Both the position numbers and the translations under genes were made by a program. From positions 66,483,931 through 66,547,930 of the forward strand of contig OX638135.1 in the NCBI GenBank assembly GCA_951804985.1: DNA of 64,000 bases, written 5' to 3'. This stretch comes from Dryomyza anilis (Eukaryota > Arthropoda > Insecta > Diptera > Dryomyzidae). Below, in pieces: positions 11,691 through 23,056 of the stretch. Numbering within the stretch: the first letter of the stretch is position 1; each line of letters starts with the position of its first letter. A model generated the notes under the pieces. That model was not told the origin of the DNA. It made no database searches and saw only the letters and a list, made by a program, of their open reading frames with translations.

Positions 11691-11879
11691 ATTAAAAACA
11701 CGTTATATCGGCAATTGGTATAGAAAATTTAATGAAATTTTGGTCAGCGCTATATTTACCCATTCTAAACGGTCTCGCCAAATGTGGGCAGAATTAGACC
11801 ACTGAGTGTGGCGCCCCCCATAGAAGGTACATTTTCCTGATGGTGTATGTCAACAGTTATTATAGTGAAATCAAGATAT

Positions 11880-12320
11880 TTCACACCAGGGTAAAAACCA
11901 CCTCAAATTCTTTAAACTCACCACACCAAAATTCATCACAACGAAATTCACCACACTAAAACTCCCCACACCAAAATTCACCATACTAAAATTCACCACA
12001 CTATAACTCACCACACCAAATCTCACCACACTAAAACTACCAAACTAAAATCCACCGCACTAAAACTCACCACACTAAAATTCGCCACACTAAAATTCAC
12101 CACACTAAAACTCACAACACAAGAACTCACCACAATAAAATTCACCGCACTAAAATTCACCAAACTAAAACTCACTACACTAAAACTCACCAAAATATAA
12201 TTCACCACACAAAACTCAACATACTAATATTCACCACACTAAAACTCATCACATTTAAACTTACCACACTAAAATCCAACACACTAAAACTCATCACACT
12301 AAAACTCACCACACTAAAAC
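11880..12320 (+). repeat. Degenerate 15-bp tandem repeat, about 30 units
   Basis: The unit is close to ACTAAAACTCACCAC, with ACTAAAATTCACCAC as the main variant. Small drops in length (14 or 16 bp) occur. The frames open in the reverse direction here are created by the period being a multiple of three. Confidence 0.8.
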
Positions 12321-12486
12321 TTCTACTGGGAAAAATTCTACGGGAATTAATTCTACCGGGAAGAAATCTGCCATGAAGAATTCTACCGGGAAGAATTCTA
12401 CGGGAAATCGTTCTATGGGGAATTATTTTTACGGGAAATATTTCTACTGGGGAGAATTTTACGCCGAAATATTCTACGGGGAAGCA
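12321..12486 (+). repeat. Degenerate 16-18-bp tandem repeat adjoining the 15-bp array
   Basis: The unit is close to ATTCTACGGGAAGAA with CTACYGGG as its core, about ten units, changing gradually to the Helitron 3' region. It abuts the 15-bp array without spacer. Confidence 0.7.
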
Positions 12487-13462
12487 CAATCGGAGAAAGA
12501 ATTGTCTTTGAGAAAACTTGTTTTGGCGGAGAATTATTTTTGTTTTGGTTACTACATTTATAAAACCGTGCAGCGAAGCACGGGTCCATGATATAAATAA
12601 TAAAAATGCTTTTTATATTAATAAAATTGCTTCATTTCCTTGCATTCACAAAATCTTTGAACGAGTCGGAGGTGGGCGTGTACATTGACCAATTTTTTTA
12701 CCATAATTTTCTTTTCTTAAAAAAATGCAATGTGCTCAATTTCAAAGTTCTACGATCATTATTTCTATTTTTGGCAGAGGCTTGTGTCGGGACGTTGCAC
12801 AGTGTGCCCAAACGCTCTTAAATCGGGTGAAATTCAGTATTTTCGGAACCACTCAATCGATTTTAAAAATTTAAAAAGTGTTGTACAGAAGTTTTAAAAT
12901 TGGAGTTTGTATCTTTAATGGTTATGGAGATAAAAATCAGTAAAGTGGAGATTTTTTTCATGAATTTTTTTTCAAAAATTGTAAAAAAATACAAAAGTTA
13001 TTCGATTTTTAACATTCTTTTGTTTATGAAAAGCCTACATTGATATCTAAAGAAATTGTGCTTACGTAAGAAAATGTCTTGATTTGTTTTCAATATATAG
13101 ACTAGAACATGATTTTTTTTTAATTTTTGAAGACTTTACTTTACATATTTATACATAGATTGTACATTTTATCATGAATCCAAAATATTTGTATGGGGCT
13201 TTTATAAACAATTAACACATTAATTATAATCATAGTCGATATATTTTTTATTTTCCATTCTTTAATATTTTTTTGGAAAAATGGACTTTATGCAAATCTC
13301 CGTAAGTATTTTTTTTCTTCAGTAACATGTACTTTTGTTATATTTTTTTGATAGATTACCTTACTGGGAATCTTTTAAATGATAAAACTTATCCATAATG
13401 TATTTAACCAATCTGGCAACACTGGTCAAAGTTCAAGTTTTATTTTTTTTTGTTTTCACCTC

Positions 13463-14230
13463 CTGCAGAAAAGTTTTCAAAGTTGAAAATCATATTTTAA
13501 GTAAGAAGTTTTAAGGACGAGCTATTTCTACGTATTTTTGACCTTAACTTTTTTTCCCCGACGAAGTATATGTGCATGGCAGCATTCTTTCCAAAAATAC
13601 TAATTTTTAATGGGACCTTCTTTATAATATATTTTCCTAAAAATGTTTTAATAAAGCATAAGTACATAAAACTATTGTATATTAAGTAACATTTTAATGA
13701 TGATAAGGTTAATACTTATTTAGATATATTCAGTCGAATTTTAAGTGTTTTTTCTAATTTTTTTATTTTTCTTTCTTTTCAAAAAAAAGTATTTAGAAAC
13801 TATAAACAGATTGTCTTTATATTTGCCGCATAGATTCCTTGAAATCTCTTGTTTTCAATGATACCAAGCACTTATATATTTACTTTACATATGTGTGCAA
13901 CATGACATATTAATTAACATTATGCGGATCTGCAGAAAAGTTTTCAAAGTCCAACGTAAAAATTTAGGTATGCAATTTGAAAGATTAATTAGTTCTTAAT
14001 AAGTTTTAACCTTACTTATTTTTTGCCCGTCGAACTATATATGCAGGACAACATTATTTCCGAAAAGATAACATTTTTAAAAGGACTTGTAATAAAACCG
14101 TTATATCTACCCTTATAATGTATATATTTCCAAATTATTTTTATTAATTTTGAAGTATATAAAATTATTATATATCCGGTTTATGATGATAGCGTTAATA
14201 TAGTGTTAGGTATGTTCAATCAAATTCAAT
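13463..14230 (+). repeat. Two diverged direct repeats of about 290 bp inside the long-TIR element
   Basis: Copies start at 13,463 and 13,930, both CTGCAGAAAAGTTTTCAAAGT, and share later blocks: TTTTGCCCGTCGAA-like / CCCCGACGAAGTATAT, GTATATTAAGTAA-like, and ATGATGATAAGGTTAATA versus ATGATGATAGCGTTAATA. Period about 467 bp. Many substitutions, so an old duplication. Confidence 0.6.
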
Positions 14231-14236
14231 GTTAGT

Positions 14237-14316
14237 TTTGCTTAATTTCCCATACAAAATACGAAACCTGATTCTGGTGTAGATAATTTTGTATTTCGTA
14301 TGGGAAATTAAACAAA
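14237..14316. repeat. Imperfect inverted repeat (~29-bp arms) next to the SINE insertion site
   Basis: Left arm 14,237-14,266 and right arm 14,288-14,316 share CTTAATTTCCCATAC and its reverse complement, plus the A/T-rich flank, around a 21-bp spacer. This would fold as a hairpin in RNA or single-stranded DNA. Confidence 0.7.
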
Positions 14317-14328
14317 GTTCTCCCAAGT

Positions 14329-14638
14329 AGCCGCGATAGCTCAGTGATTAGTGCGTTGGACTGCGAGCCGAAAGGTCCCCGGTTCAAGCCTGGACTGGGG
14401 CTAACAACATCTTTTCATAGAAACATTTTTCTATACCGCGCTACCTCTCGTCAGTAAATGGCAAACCTACGAGAGTAAAGCTATTGCCTATGAAAAGCTC
14501 TCACCCGCCGTTCGGATTCGGCAATAAACTGTAGGTCCCACCACTTTGAGTACAAATATAACACGCACAGCTCAAAATGGTGAGAGAGCTCGGCCGAAGT
14601 TCTATACAGGACTGTAGCGCCAAACTATTATATTATTA
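14329..14638 (+). mobile_element. tRNA-derived SINE, copy A
   Basis: The 5' part (about 14,331-14,403) is tRNA-like, with an A-box-like TAGCTCAGTGATTAGTGCG and a B-box-like GGTTCAAGCCT, the internal RNA polymerase III promoter. A tRNA-unrelated body and an ATT-rich 3' tail follow. An 11-bp target duplication, TTCTCCCAAGT, flanks it exactly at 14,318-14,328 and 14,639-14,649. A diverged relative lies at 23,400-23,690. The tRNA part lacks a clean acceptor stem, so it is not a functional tRNA gene. Confidence 0.88.
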
Positions 14639-14663
14639 TTCTCCCAAGTTCTCTCTGTACAAC

Positions 14664-17600
14664 CACGGTTGCCACTCTTGGTAACTTCCAACCAAAATTG
14701 GTGACTTTTTATCAGCTTTATAATCATTTTGGTAACTTTTCGATATGACAATAATAAATTAAAATTTTTTAAAATATATATATATATATGCTTAATTTTC
14801 GTATTCTTATTGAATAGAAAAATTAGAGAAATTTCTTTGTTAATATATGAAATGTAAATAGAAATAGATAAATATATATAAATATATTTTGTAAATGAAT
14901 GGCGCCACTATCCTACGAAGCAAACATATTATTGTCATGGGTAGTACAATCATAAAATGTAAAAAAATCAACCTTATCCCCCTCATGTATCTTTTTACTC
15001 AACCTTTCGTTTGAGTACGTATGGGAAAAAATGAGCAAAAACCTTCGCATGGAAGGTTTTTAAATCTCACATCTACACTATTAAAAAAATATATCTGGAA
15101 ATTAGAGATTCTTAAAGAGAATTCCTTGCGAAATCGAGTGGAATACTCAGTTTTTTTTATTACTGGTACCTGCATCGATACTCTTAATTTTAAAAGTATA
15201 TTCGTTCAATATTTTGTAAAATATTTATGATGCGTAGACATTAAATAATGTTTGCTCTTTTATTTTAATATAAACTTGGTCATCAGCTTTGTACATGTAT
15301 AAAAAACATATTAGTTGACTTTTTTTCGAAATTCCAAACTTTTTAAAAATTGTTATGTTTTAAAAAAAACAAACTTTTCCTTTTGATGTAATTTCGAAAG
15401 CGGTTATTTAGGCCAATAAAGTCTTAAAATTGCTATTATCTATTGTCTACAGAATTTAACGTAGTATTTCATTCTGTTTTTTTATTATTTTTTTCTACAT
15501 CAGTTTATAATTATTAAATTATTATAAAGTTTTTGAACTCGAATTTCAGAGAAAACGACAATTTTCATTAGGCTCATTTTTTTCAAGATTAGTTCCATTT
15601 CTAAATACACTACTGGAATTTGTAGAGGTGTTCCTCCATATAAGAGAAACAATTTTTTCTATAAAATTTTGTATCAATTATAAAGTTTTAAAGATGGGAT
15701 TAACATAAGGCCTTATTGTGAGCGCTTCACATATAATTCAAAATTACGTTTGACCATTTCTAATAGATGTGAGAAATCAATTTTAATTTAATTATTGTTC
15801 CAAATTTCTTTATAGATTTATTATAGCACATTTTTTTGGTAACATTTTAAAACTTACTTTTTCAATTTAAATCACTTTTAATTCAGTATCAAATAGCAGG
15901 GGTAGTTTATTATCTTCAAATGGCGAGAATTTGAAGAAAATTTTAGGTGCGTATGGCTCATTTCAGGAATCGTACCTAGACAGTTCACCGAAAGCCATTT
16001 GCTCGAAGTAATAGGTTCCCACAATATAATTTATTTTTGGAAAAAATAAATCGATTGTTCAATCTCTTTTGAGGTTTATGAACCACTCCAAATAGCGCCA
16101 TTCAACTTCTAAAGAGGCCCGCTATCGAATTCCGTTATAAACAAATTCTGGTTTTTGACCCCTTTTTGGAATTCATCTACAACTGGATTTTCGCAATTAA
16201 AAACACGTTGGTCAAAAAATGTGGTCAAAAATCGATTTTTGGTCTTCATTTGGGGTTCATCCACTCCAAATGGCACCATTCGACTTCTAAAGCAGCCCGT
16301 AATCGATTTCCGTAATAAAAAATGTTGTTAACACTTTTTGGGTGTCATGCAACACTCCAAATGACACCATTAGACTCCAATTAGCCAACCTACCATTCGG
16401 TCAAACGTCCATTCGGTCAAACGTCCATTCGGTCAAACGTACATTCGGTCAAATGGCTTTCGGTAAAACGTCCATTCGTCCAAATGGCTTTCGGTAAAAA
16501 CGTCCATTCGGGCAAATGTCCATTCGGTCAAATGGCTTTCGGTCAAACGGCCATTCGGTCAAATGGCTTTCGGTCAAACGTCCATTCGGGCAAATGTCCA
16601 TTCGGTCAAATGGCTTTCGGTCAAACGTCCATTCGGTCAAATGGCTTTCGGTCAAACGTCCATTCGTCTAAATGGCTTTCGGTCAAACTTCCATTCCGGC
16701 AAATATCCATTCGCACAAATGTCCATTCGGGCAAACGTCCATTCGGGCAAAAGGCCATTCGGGCAAACGTACAATTCGAGCAAACGGCTTTCGGGCAAAC
16801 GGCTTCGAGCAAATGGCTTTCTTTCAAATGTCTTTCGAGCAAATGTACATGGAATAATGCCCCATATGTATATTTTATATTTCTATGTACATTTATATTT
16901 GACATTAAAACGACATTTAGATGCAGTTAGATGCAGCAAAGTTTATTACCACAAAGTATCCAGTAATTCACAAAATTATCATTACTTGACGTGACTTATA
17001 AAAGTTGCATTCCACTGAACAAAAACGAAATATCTTATAATAATACAAAAAACCATATATTCAAATTCGCAGATCTATCGAAATGGATTTTTTTTAATAA
17101 TATGTAATATACTATTATGAAGATAGGGATGTACTTCTTACGTGGTATAAATTTGGTTTCAGTTTAATTTGAAATATATATCGTTTATACACATTTTTGC
17201 ACAAAATCTAATTCGTTGTATTAAATTTTTGATTATTTTCTGAAAAACACTCCTCTTTGGGCGGACACAGAATGGTTATAGTTATTTACATAAAAAAACA
17301 AAGTTTTATCCCTCAACTTATCTACAATATGAAAACTAAAGAAAAAAAGGAATTCCCGTAAGTTACCTTATGAGGGCAATACGCGCATTTTTGTCGATTT
17401 TTTCCCAACGTGCGACTTTGAAATGAATTGTAACCGCTATAGTTGTCACCGGGAAATACCTGATCGGGAGTAAATCAATATATTCAAATATATTGAATTA
17501 AATTTTATAAGTAATATTAAGTTGAGTTATTTGTTAAAAATGTTTAAAATCTGTTTTTAAAACTCATTTTTTTAATTTAAAAAAAGTATAGTACATATCG

Positions 17601-18135
17601 ACGTCTCTTACCAAAAACCGACACGTTTCAAATGTTTGTATGAAAATTGTCAAAACAATCGTCGTGTATACTTTGAGCTGTAAATACAATAACCTCAACT
17701 GACGTTTAAAACTGAAATTTCGGTTTTGCTGAAATTATTGCATATTACTCTACAATCGTACACCAATCGTACTGGGACTCAAAATTTTCGTACAAAACGC
17801 TAATTATCGTACGCCTGGCAACACTGTGCCTAAGTAACAGATTAAATAAAAATGTTTTTGTATTCAATTTGTAAAATCAAGACTCACAGAAGTCAGACAT
17901 ATTTCAAGCCAAATTACAGAAACAGGATAATATTTATATACAGTGATGAAGGGGAAAGAGCGAAACAATCCAGAAAGTTTCGGACGGAAGGAACATTTAT
18001 TAGTTAGATGACAGAGGTGGCAGATCATTTTGCGAATTTTTATTCATTCAATAAAAAATATATTTAAAAATAATGGTACTTTTTGGTAATTTTTTTGGGA
18101 AATTCTAGTAGACAAAATTCCGAGTGGCAACCATG
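14664..18135. mobile_element. Non-autonomous hAT element, copy A (3,472 bp)
   Basis: It starts CACGGTTGCCACTC and ends with the inverted form GAGTGGCAACCATG. The 8-bp target duplication TGTACAAC is perfect (14,656-14,663 and 18,136-18,143). An 8-bp duplication and CA-x-GGTTGCCA-type termini are diagnostic of hAT elements. No transposase frame is present in any frame. Subterminal sequence is A/T-rich; a minisatellite lies at 16,392-16,850. Compared with copy B (32,615-37,137) it has an extra ~260 bp near 15,370-15,640, and at about 16,008 it lacks about 455 bp present in copy B. Confidence 0.9.
16392..16850 (+). repeat. Minisatellite inside hAT copy A
   Basis: Alternating 16-bp (TCAAACGTCCATTCGG) and 15-bp (TCAAATGGCTTTCGG) units, about 29 in all, become more varied toward 16,850. 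Open frames on both strands across this block are produced by the repeat. Confidence 0.85.
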
Positions 18136-18225
18136 TGTACAACACTTTATAAGTTTTTAAAATCGCTTGAGTGGTTCCGAAAATACTGAATTTCACCCGA
18201 GTTAAGAGCGTTTGGGCACACTGTG

Positions 18226-18418
18226 CGTCGCACAGTGGTTCGTCTAGTACATGTAGGTAATACTATTTGGACCTGTTTTCGTAATCCCGGGATTGAACAC
18301 TTTTCAATCCCGGGATTAGTTCAAAATAAAAATATTTTTGAAATATATTTGTTTTACTCCATACTCAAACCATAATTTGACTTGTTTAGTTATTTTTAAA
18401 TCATTTAAGATATAATAG
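18226..18418. other. Spacer with two copies of the palindrome AATCCCGGGATT
   Basis: The two 12-bp perfect palindromes sit at 18,283-18,294 and 18,306-18,317. Three more, plus a GGGATCCCGGGATCCC variant, occur at 25,395-25,477. Otherwise nothing recognisable. Confidence 0.7.
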
Positions 18419-18894
18419 CAGTGCTCCCGTGACAGTAAAACCAGATCTATTTCACTGGGCGAGTGTGAAGTTAACAACTTTTTTTAACAACTATTTTCTA
18501 TCAAAAAAAGTCGGAACGGGTGGAATTGGAACAAAACACGCGTTTGACAACTGAAAAGAAGAACAAGAGCATTTTGACAATTGGCAAAAAGTTGACGGAT
18601 TTTGAAGTTTCTCTGGATTTGTGGACAAAGGGGCAGGATACTCTTTGCAAATTATACATGGATCGACAGGCATTATCAATATCTATCAATTAGTATCATT
18701 GACATGTATGTGAATTATTTACTTAAGCCGACAGAACCAGTTTAAAGTGCCCAAAAGCAGTAGACATGTAGCTAAACATGGTTGTTGGCTATAATGCTTC
18801 CAAAAATCATCATAAAAATTATTGGGTTCAGTTCGCAATGGAATCACCGCCACAATTCAGTAAATCGTCTGGCATATTTTTTGAAGGTTAATGA

Positions 18895-19600
18895 TAGAAC
18901 CACTTTCAAGGGTTGTTGGTGAGTTCTCATCAAAGGATCACATTTTAAAGTAAGCATTCTAAATCCAAATTTTAAGCCCTTTATACTAGCTCTAGCTGTT
19001 TTAGAATAGTAGACACCTTCGTTGGCCATTAAAGGAGGAAAACGGTTGTTGAAACACGTTTGAGAAGTTGTTAGGCATAATATGTCCAGATATGCCTTAT
19101 ATAAGTACGCAGTTTATTTATAATTAATATAACCTTTTCAAAAGTATAATTATAATTTTTATAGGATCATCCGATCCAAAAAGGGAGAAGACAGCGAAAG
19201 ACCTCCATGAAATAGTTGTTGAAAACAATTTCAGGAGTTGTTGGACATAATGTGTCCTGGAATCATTTTTTCTTGGTAAGCAGTTAAATTTTAATTCAAA
19301 TGACCTTTCCAAAACAGTAATTATAATTTTTCTAGGGCTATCCGTTCCAAAAACGGAGATGCCTTCGTTGGATATACTATGATGAAAATGGTTGTTGGAA
19401 ACCATTTCAAGAGTTCGTGGACATAATTTGTCCAGGAATCATTTATCATGGTAAGCAGTTTAATTCGAATTCAAATTGTCTTTCCAAAACAGTAATTATA
19501 ATTTTTCTAGGACTATCCGTTCCAAAAAGGGAGATGCCTACGATGGACGTACCATGATGAAAATGGTGTTGAAAACCATTTGAAGAGTTGATGGACATAT
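18895..19600 (+). repeat. Tandem repeat of about 165-180 bp, about four diverged units
   Basis: The marker segment GGTTGTTGGAAACCATTTCA recurs with variation near 19,043, 19,209, 19,389 and 19,564, each followed by GGACATAATTTGTCC-like sequence, TAATTATAATTTT and GGGAGATGCCT-like sequence. A partial unit begins near 18,895. Confidence 0.7.
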
Positions 19601-19860
19601 AATTACTGTTTTGAAAAGATTATTTGATTTAGAATTAAACTGCTCCAAGATAAATGATTCCTGGACAAATTATGTCCATCAACTCTAGAAATGGTTTCTA
19701 ACAACCATTTGCATCATTGTACATCCATCGAAGGCATCTCCCTTTTTTGAACGGGTGAACGTAGAATAAAAAAAGATATATTTTTGGAAAGATCGTTAAA
19801 TTTGGGACTAGACTGCTTACCAGAAAATATGTTTCTTGGACGAGAACTGGCGAACAACCC
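19600..19860 (-). repeat. Inverted unit of the preceding ~175-bp tandem repeat
   Basis: The order of markers is reversed and complemented: AATTACTGTTTTGAAAAG, then TCCTGGACAAATTATGTCC, then GAAATGGTTTCTAACAACC, then GGCATCTCCC. With the direct units to its left this makes a large imperfect palindrome centred near 19,600. Confidence 0.7.
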
Positions 19861-21384
19861 TTGAACAGTATTTTATAAGTAACCCAGCCAACGCAAGAAC
19901 TCCGAAAAGATTGTTTTCACAATCTTTTGCCTGAGCCTGAGCGCTCATATTTCATTCAGAAAAGAGTCTTGAAATATACATTTTCTGATAAAAATGCGTC
20001 ATGCAGACCTGAGCATAGGTAGAAGGCTCTTTTTTGAGTCTTGTAGCGGAGCCTAAAAACAATCTAGCAAATGAGCCTAAAAGTAAGCTAATAATGCTCT
20101 TGTAGCTGAATCTTATAAGATTAATTTTTTTATTCAAAAATGCTTCTGAAAAGGCATTTGGAAAATTGCTCTTCTTTTTTGCAATAAAAAAGTGCAAATA
20201 TATTGATATGTTTTTAATATTACAATTCAACAGATATCAAATATCAAAATACAATTAACATAAAAAACAATTTCGCATAACTCGATGGAACCGCGATGAA
20301 CTTCCAGCTTGGTCTGTATATTTATTTTACACTAGAATAGCTGCAACTGTGGAACGTGCATGGATATACGCTATGCTGCATTGTCACAATGCTGTTCACA
20401 GCTTGCTGACCGAGATCCTGAAATGTCCATGTCTTTATTGGCGGCATACAGTAATGGAGAAACAATCGAAGATATGACTTTTCGGCAGTTCAGACGTAAC
20501 AGATCGTCGGATATTGTGCTCCTGATAGGTGGAGGTTGTGCAGTGGAAATTGCAAATTAATCATCGTCTGTGAGGAGTAAGCGTGGTAGAGTAAACTGTA
20601 AATTTACTAAGTTAATTGTTTACTCAACATAATCACCTATCGTATTGACGAAGTCCCAATATACGGTGACAATATCAATATTATTTTGTTTTGAACTAAA
20701 TAAATGGGTTGCTTGATTAAAAAATATACATCAGAACAATAGTTCTAAAACACTTGTGAAATAAAATCAAAACATTCAAGTAAGATTCAAGGTACTGGAG
20801 CCTGAGTGTAACTTGAACTCTGGCGTTAGCTGGGAAGCCTCAAAAATAAATGGCGAAACTGAACAGAATAGAATAAAAATGTTTGCACTGCCTGGTAGGT
20901 AATTTAATCCTGAATTGAGTCCAATTCTTTTTAAGGTGCTCCTTGAAGGCGATGTAGCCATCAACCACTATTAGCTGCAAGTCCACTCATTTTCGCTAGT
21001 TTAAACTGCATCTAACGGGTAAAATAAATACTATACAGAGATGACAGTGCTTTTATCGAGTAGGCATTGAGTTTACTTTTCGATTCATGTACGGATTACC
21101 ATGAGTATCCTACTTTTTCGTCCAGAATTCCTACAAATTCTTCAATTTCTGTGATATTTTCGTCCAACGGTCAAAGTGGAACGAGTGGAATTGAAAAAGT
21201 TGTTGAGAAAAGTTGTTAACTTCACGCACATTTTCACTGGAACGCCAACGGTTATATTTTGAGAAAACTTGACAGCATTCGATTGAACTGGATAGAACCA
21301 GCTTTTGATCTGGTTCTAATTGTTTCTTGCATTTTTGTATAGAAAATAGAGCTTGGCTCTAGATCACACGCCACGGGAACACAG

Positions 21385-23056
21385 TTAATGATTAACAGGA
21401 ACTTGGAATAATAGATATTGCATAAACTGTCGATAAAAATAACTAAACTTATGGTAGTTTTCTATATTTTTAAATTTATTATTTTAACCATTTTTCCTCG
21501 AAAAACAAAATAAATTACATTATCAGATTTCTTCTCAAAAAGTTACGAAAAAGAAACAATTAGTACTCAATAAAAATTAATTATAATTTTGTTGCATTAT
21601 GTTTATAAAAAAACAGAACATGAATTAGGTAAAGGGACCGAATTTTTAAAAGTACAACCGATAAAAAAGTATGTAATTTTAGTTGTGAGTTTGACTACAT
21701 AAAATAAAAATGTACATCATATTGATGAATTCCCTTCTTCAAACCATGATTCATTGTATTGAAGAACCAATCATAATATTAATGACTAACGATATTATTC
21801 TTATGAATGCTATCATAAATATGAAGAACACTTGGTAACTGTCGAAAAAGTGTTCTTCAATATGATGAACTGTATGTGAAGAAACGTATTCTCATATTAA
21901 TGAACCAAAATATAAAATACAACATCATATCATTTTGAAGAACACTGTTCTTTAAACCAAATTTCTATCAACATATTTTTTTCGTTCATTTTTTGCCGTA
22001 CTTCTCAGTTCTGAAGTAGTTCTTGTTTGCTCGACATGCATTAATTAGTAAAATGTTTATAATATATTTATTTTAATTACAACTTTTTATTAATAAAAAG
22101 TTATATTTATAAAAAATATATTTTTGAAAAAAATATATTTATATATATATAAATAAATATATTTATAATATATTTATTTTAATTACAACTTTTTATTAAT
22201 AAAAAGTTATATTTATAAAAAATATATTTTTGAAAAAAATATTTTTTTTTCGATTTTTTTTTTTCGAAAAAACATTTTTTTGAATTAACAAATTTTTTTT
22301 TCGAAAAAAAATTATTTTTGACAATTTTTTTTTTTTGGAAATTTTGTTTGTCCCAAAAATAGTTTTTCGGATAATTTTTTTACTGTTATTTTTTAAATAA
22401 ACTTTTTACTTCACTTTATTTTCGAATTATTTTATAATAAAAAAAATTTGAAAAAATATTATGAACAAATTCATCAGTATGACAATTTAAATACATTGTA
22501 TTGAATATTTTGTTCATATATATAATTAATGCATTCATTAATGTGTCATTTAATGAACGGTGGTATCAATATGATGAATCTGGTAGTTGGTGAAAAAATT
22601 CATAATATTTATGAATAAATTCTTAATATTGAAGAATTTTTTTTTCTGTGTATGTTCAAACACCCGTAAACTATTTATATTATGATATCCTAAATACGAA
22701 CAAAATATTTCAAAAATGTTTAAAAAATTTTCGAATTTATATTGAAATATGTATGTAAAAAATTATTAGCATTTCTTTATATATTAAAATTTGTCTTGAC
22801 AGTAAAATAACAATTGCACTCTAAGAAATCTGATTTATGAGTAGTGAATTTGTTACATTTATTACAGTTAATTTACTAATTTTTTCAAACAAAAACACTA
22901 ATACGTCCGTAAAAATAAACATCTGACGTGTTTTTCATGAAAAATATGTTATTTTACACAAATGAACTGTTTTAAGCTGAATTGCACTTTTAAAATGGTA
23001 AATTACAGATAGTATATAAACACATTGAAGTGTGTAAAAATGACGTCTAGCACATA
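21385..23056. other. AT-rich DNA with short imperfect palindromes, no gene
   Basis: From about 21,720 to 22,640 the sequence is dominated by variants of TTCATAATATTAATGAA-like and GAAGAACA motifs. It ends near 22,650 with TTTTTTTCTGTG, which resembles the ends at 40,150 (TTTTCTGTG) and 25,500 (inverted), so a family of AT-rich elements with CACAGAAAA ends is likely. Confidence 0.4.
22056..22247 (+). repeat. Tandem duplication, period 106 bp
   Basis: Unit 1 starts at 22,056 and unit 2 at 22,162, both TTTATAATATATTTATTTTA. The shared part includes the internal palindrome CTTTTTATTAATAAAAAG. The match is essentially exact over about 86 bp. Confidence 0.85.

Larger units (their letters stand above)
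11138..12668 (+). mobile_element. Second Helitron-like element, 3' end decayed, filled with tandem repeats
   Basis: It starts TCTCTATGTTTG directly after the first Helitron. A segment at about 12,491-12,668 is clearly homologous to 10,916-11,107 of the first element (shared CGAAGCACGGGTCC and TTGCATTCACAAAATCTTTG), but diverges before the terminal hairpin, so the CTRR end is lost. Between the two ends lie three tandem-repeat blocks listed separately. No coding sequence. Confidence 0.5.
12798..18225. mobile_element. Long-TIR DNA element (~1.6 kb without its insertions), split by a SINE and a hAT element
   Basis: The left terminus at 12,798-12,887 and the right terminus at about 18,136-18,225 are inverted copies about 90 bp long, beginning CACAGTGTGCCCAAACGCTC; a handful of mismatches are present. 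Removing the SINE (14,329-14,638), the hAT element (14,664-18,135) and their target duplications joins the two halves cleanly. The interior is A/T-rich with no transposase frame, so it is non-autonomous or a relic. I could not find a convincing target-site duplication. Confidence 0.6.
18419..21384. mobile_element. Probable hAT-like non-autonomous element with CAGTGYTCCCGTG termini
   Basis: The left end CAGTGCTCCCGTGAC (18,419-18,433) matches the inverted right end CTGTGTTCCCGTGGC (21,370-21,384) at 12 of 15 bases. A second inverted pair lies just inside: AAGTTAACAACTTTT at about 18,469 and its complement near 21,200-21,220. CAGTG-type ends suggest hAT, but the flanking 8-mers (TATAATAG and TTAATGAT) do not match well, so the target duplication has decayed or the ends are misplaced. 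The interior has tandem and inverted repeats and no transposase. Confidence 0.45.

Noticed and set aside
12023..12591. Open frames across the 15-bp and 16-18-bp arrays
   Set aside because: Repeat-generated; no conserved peptide.
14331..14403. A functional tRNA gene
   Set aside because: A- and B-boxes are present but the acceptor stem does not close well, and the sequence is the head of a SINE with an exact 11-bp target duplication and a related copy elsewhere.
16449..16994. Overlapping open frames on both strands with repeated IRSNGFRSNVHS-like peptides (and their equivalents at 34,479-35,153)
   Set aside because: They are translations of the 15/16-bp minisatellite inside the hAT elements.
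20360..20560. A small 66-codon gene
   Set aside because: It has an ATG and mixed composition, but I recognise no family, and it lies inside a repeat-rich, non-autonomous element with no promoter or splice context. Not enough to call a gene.
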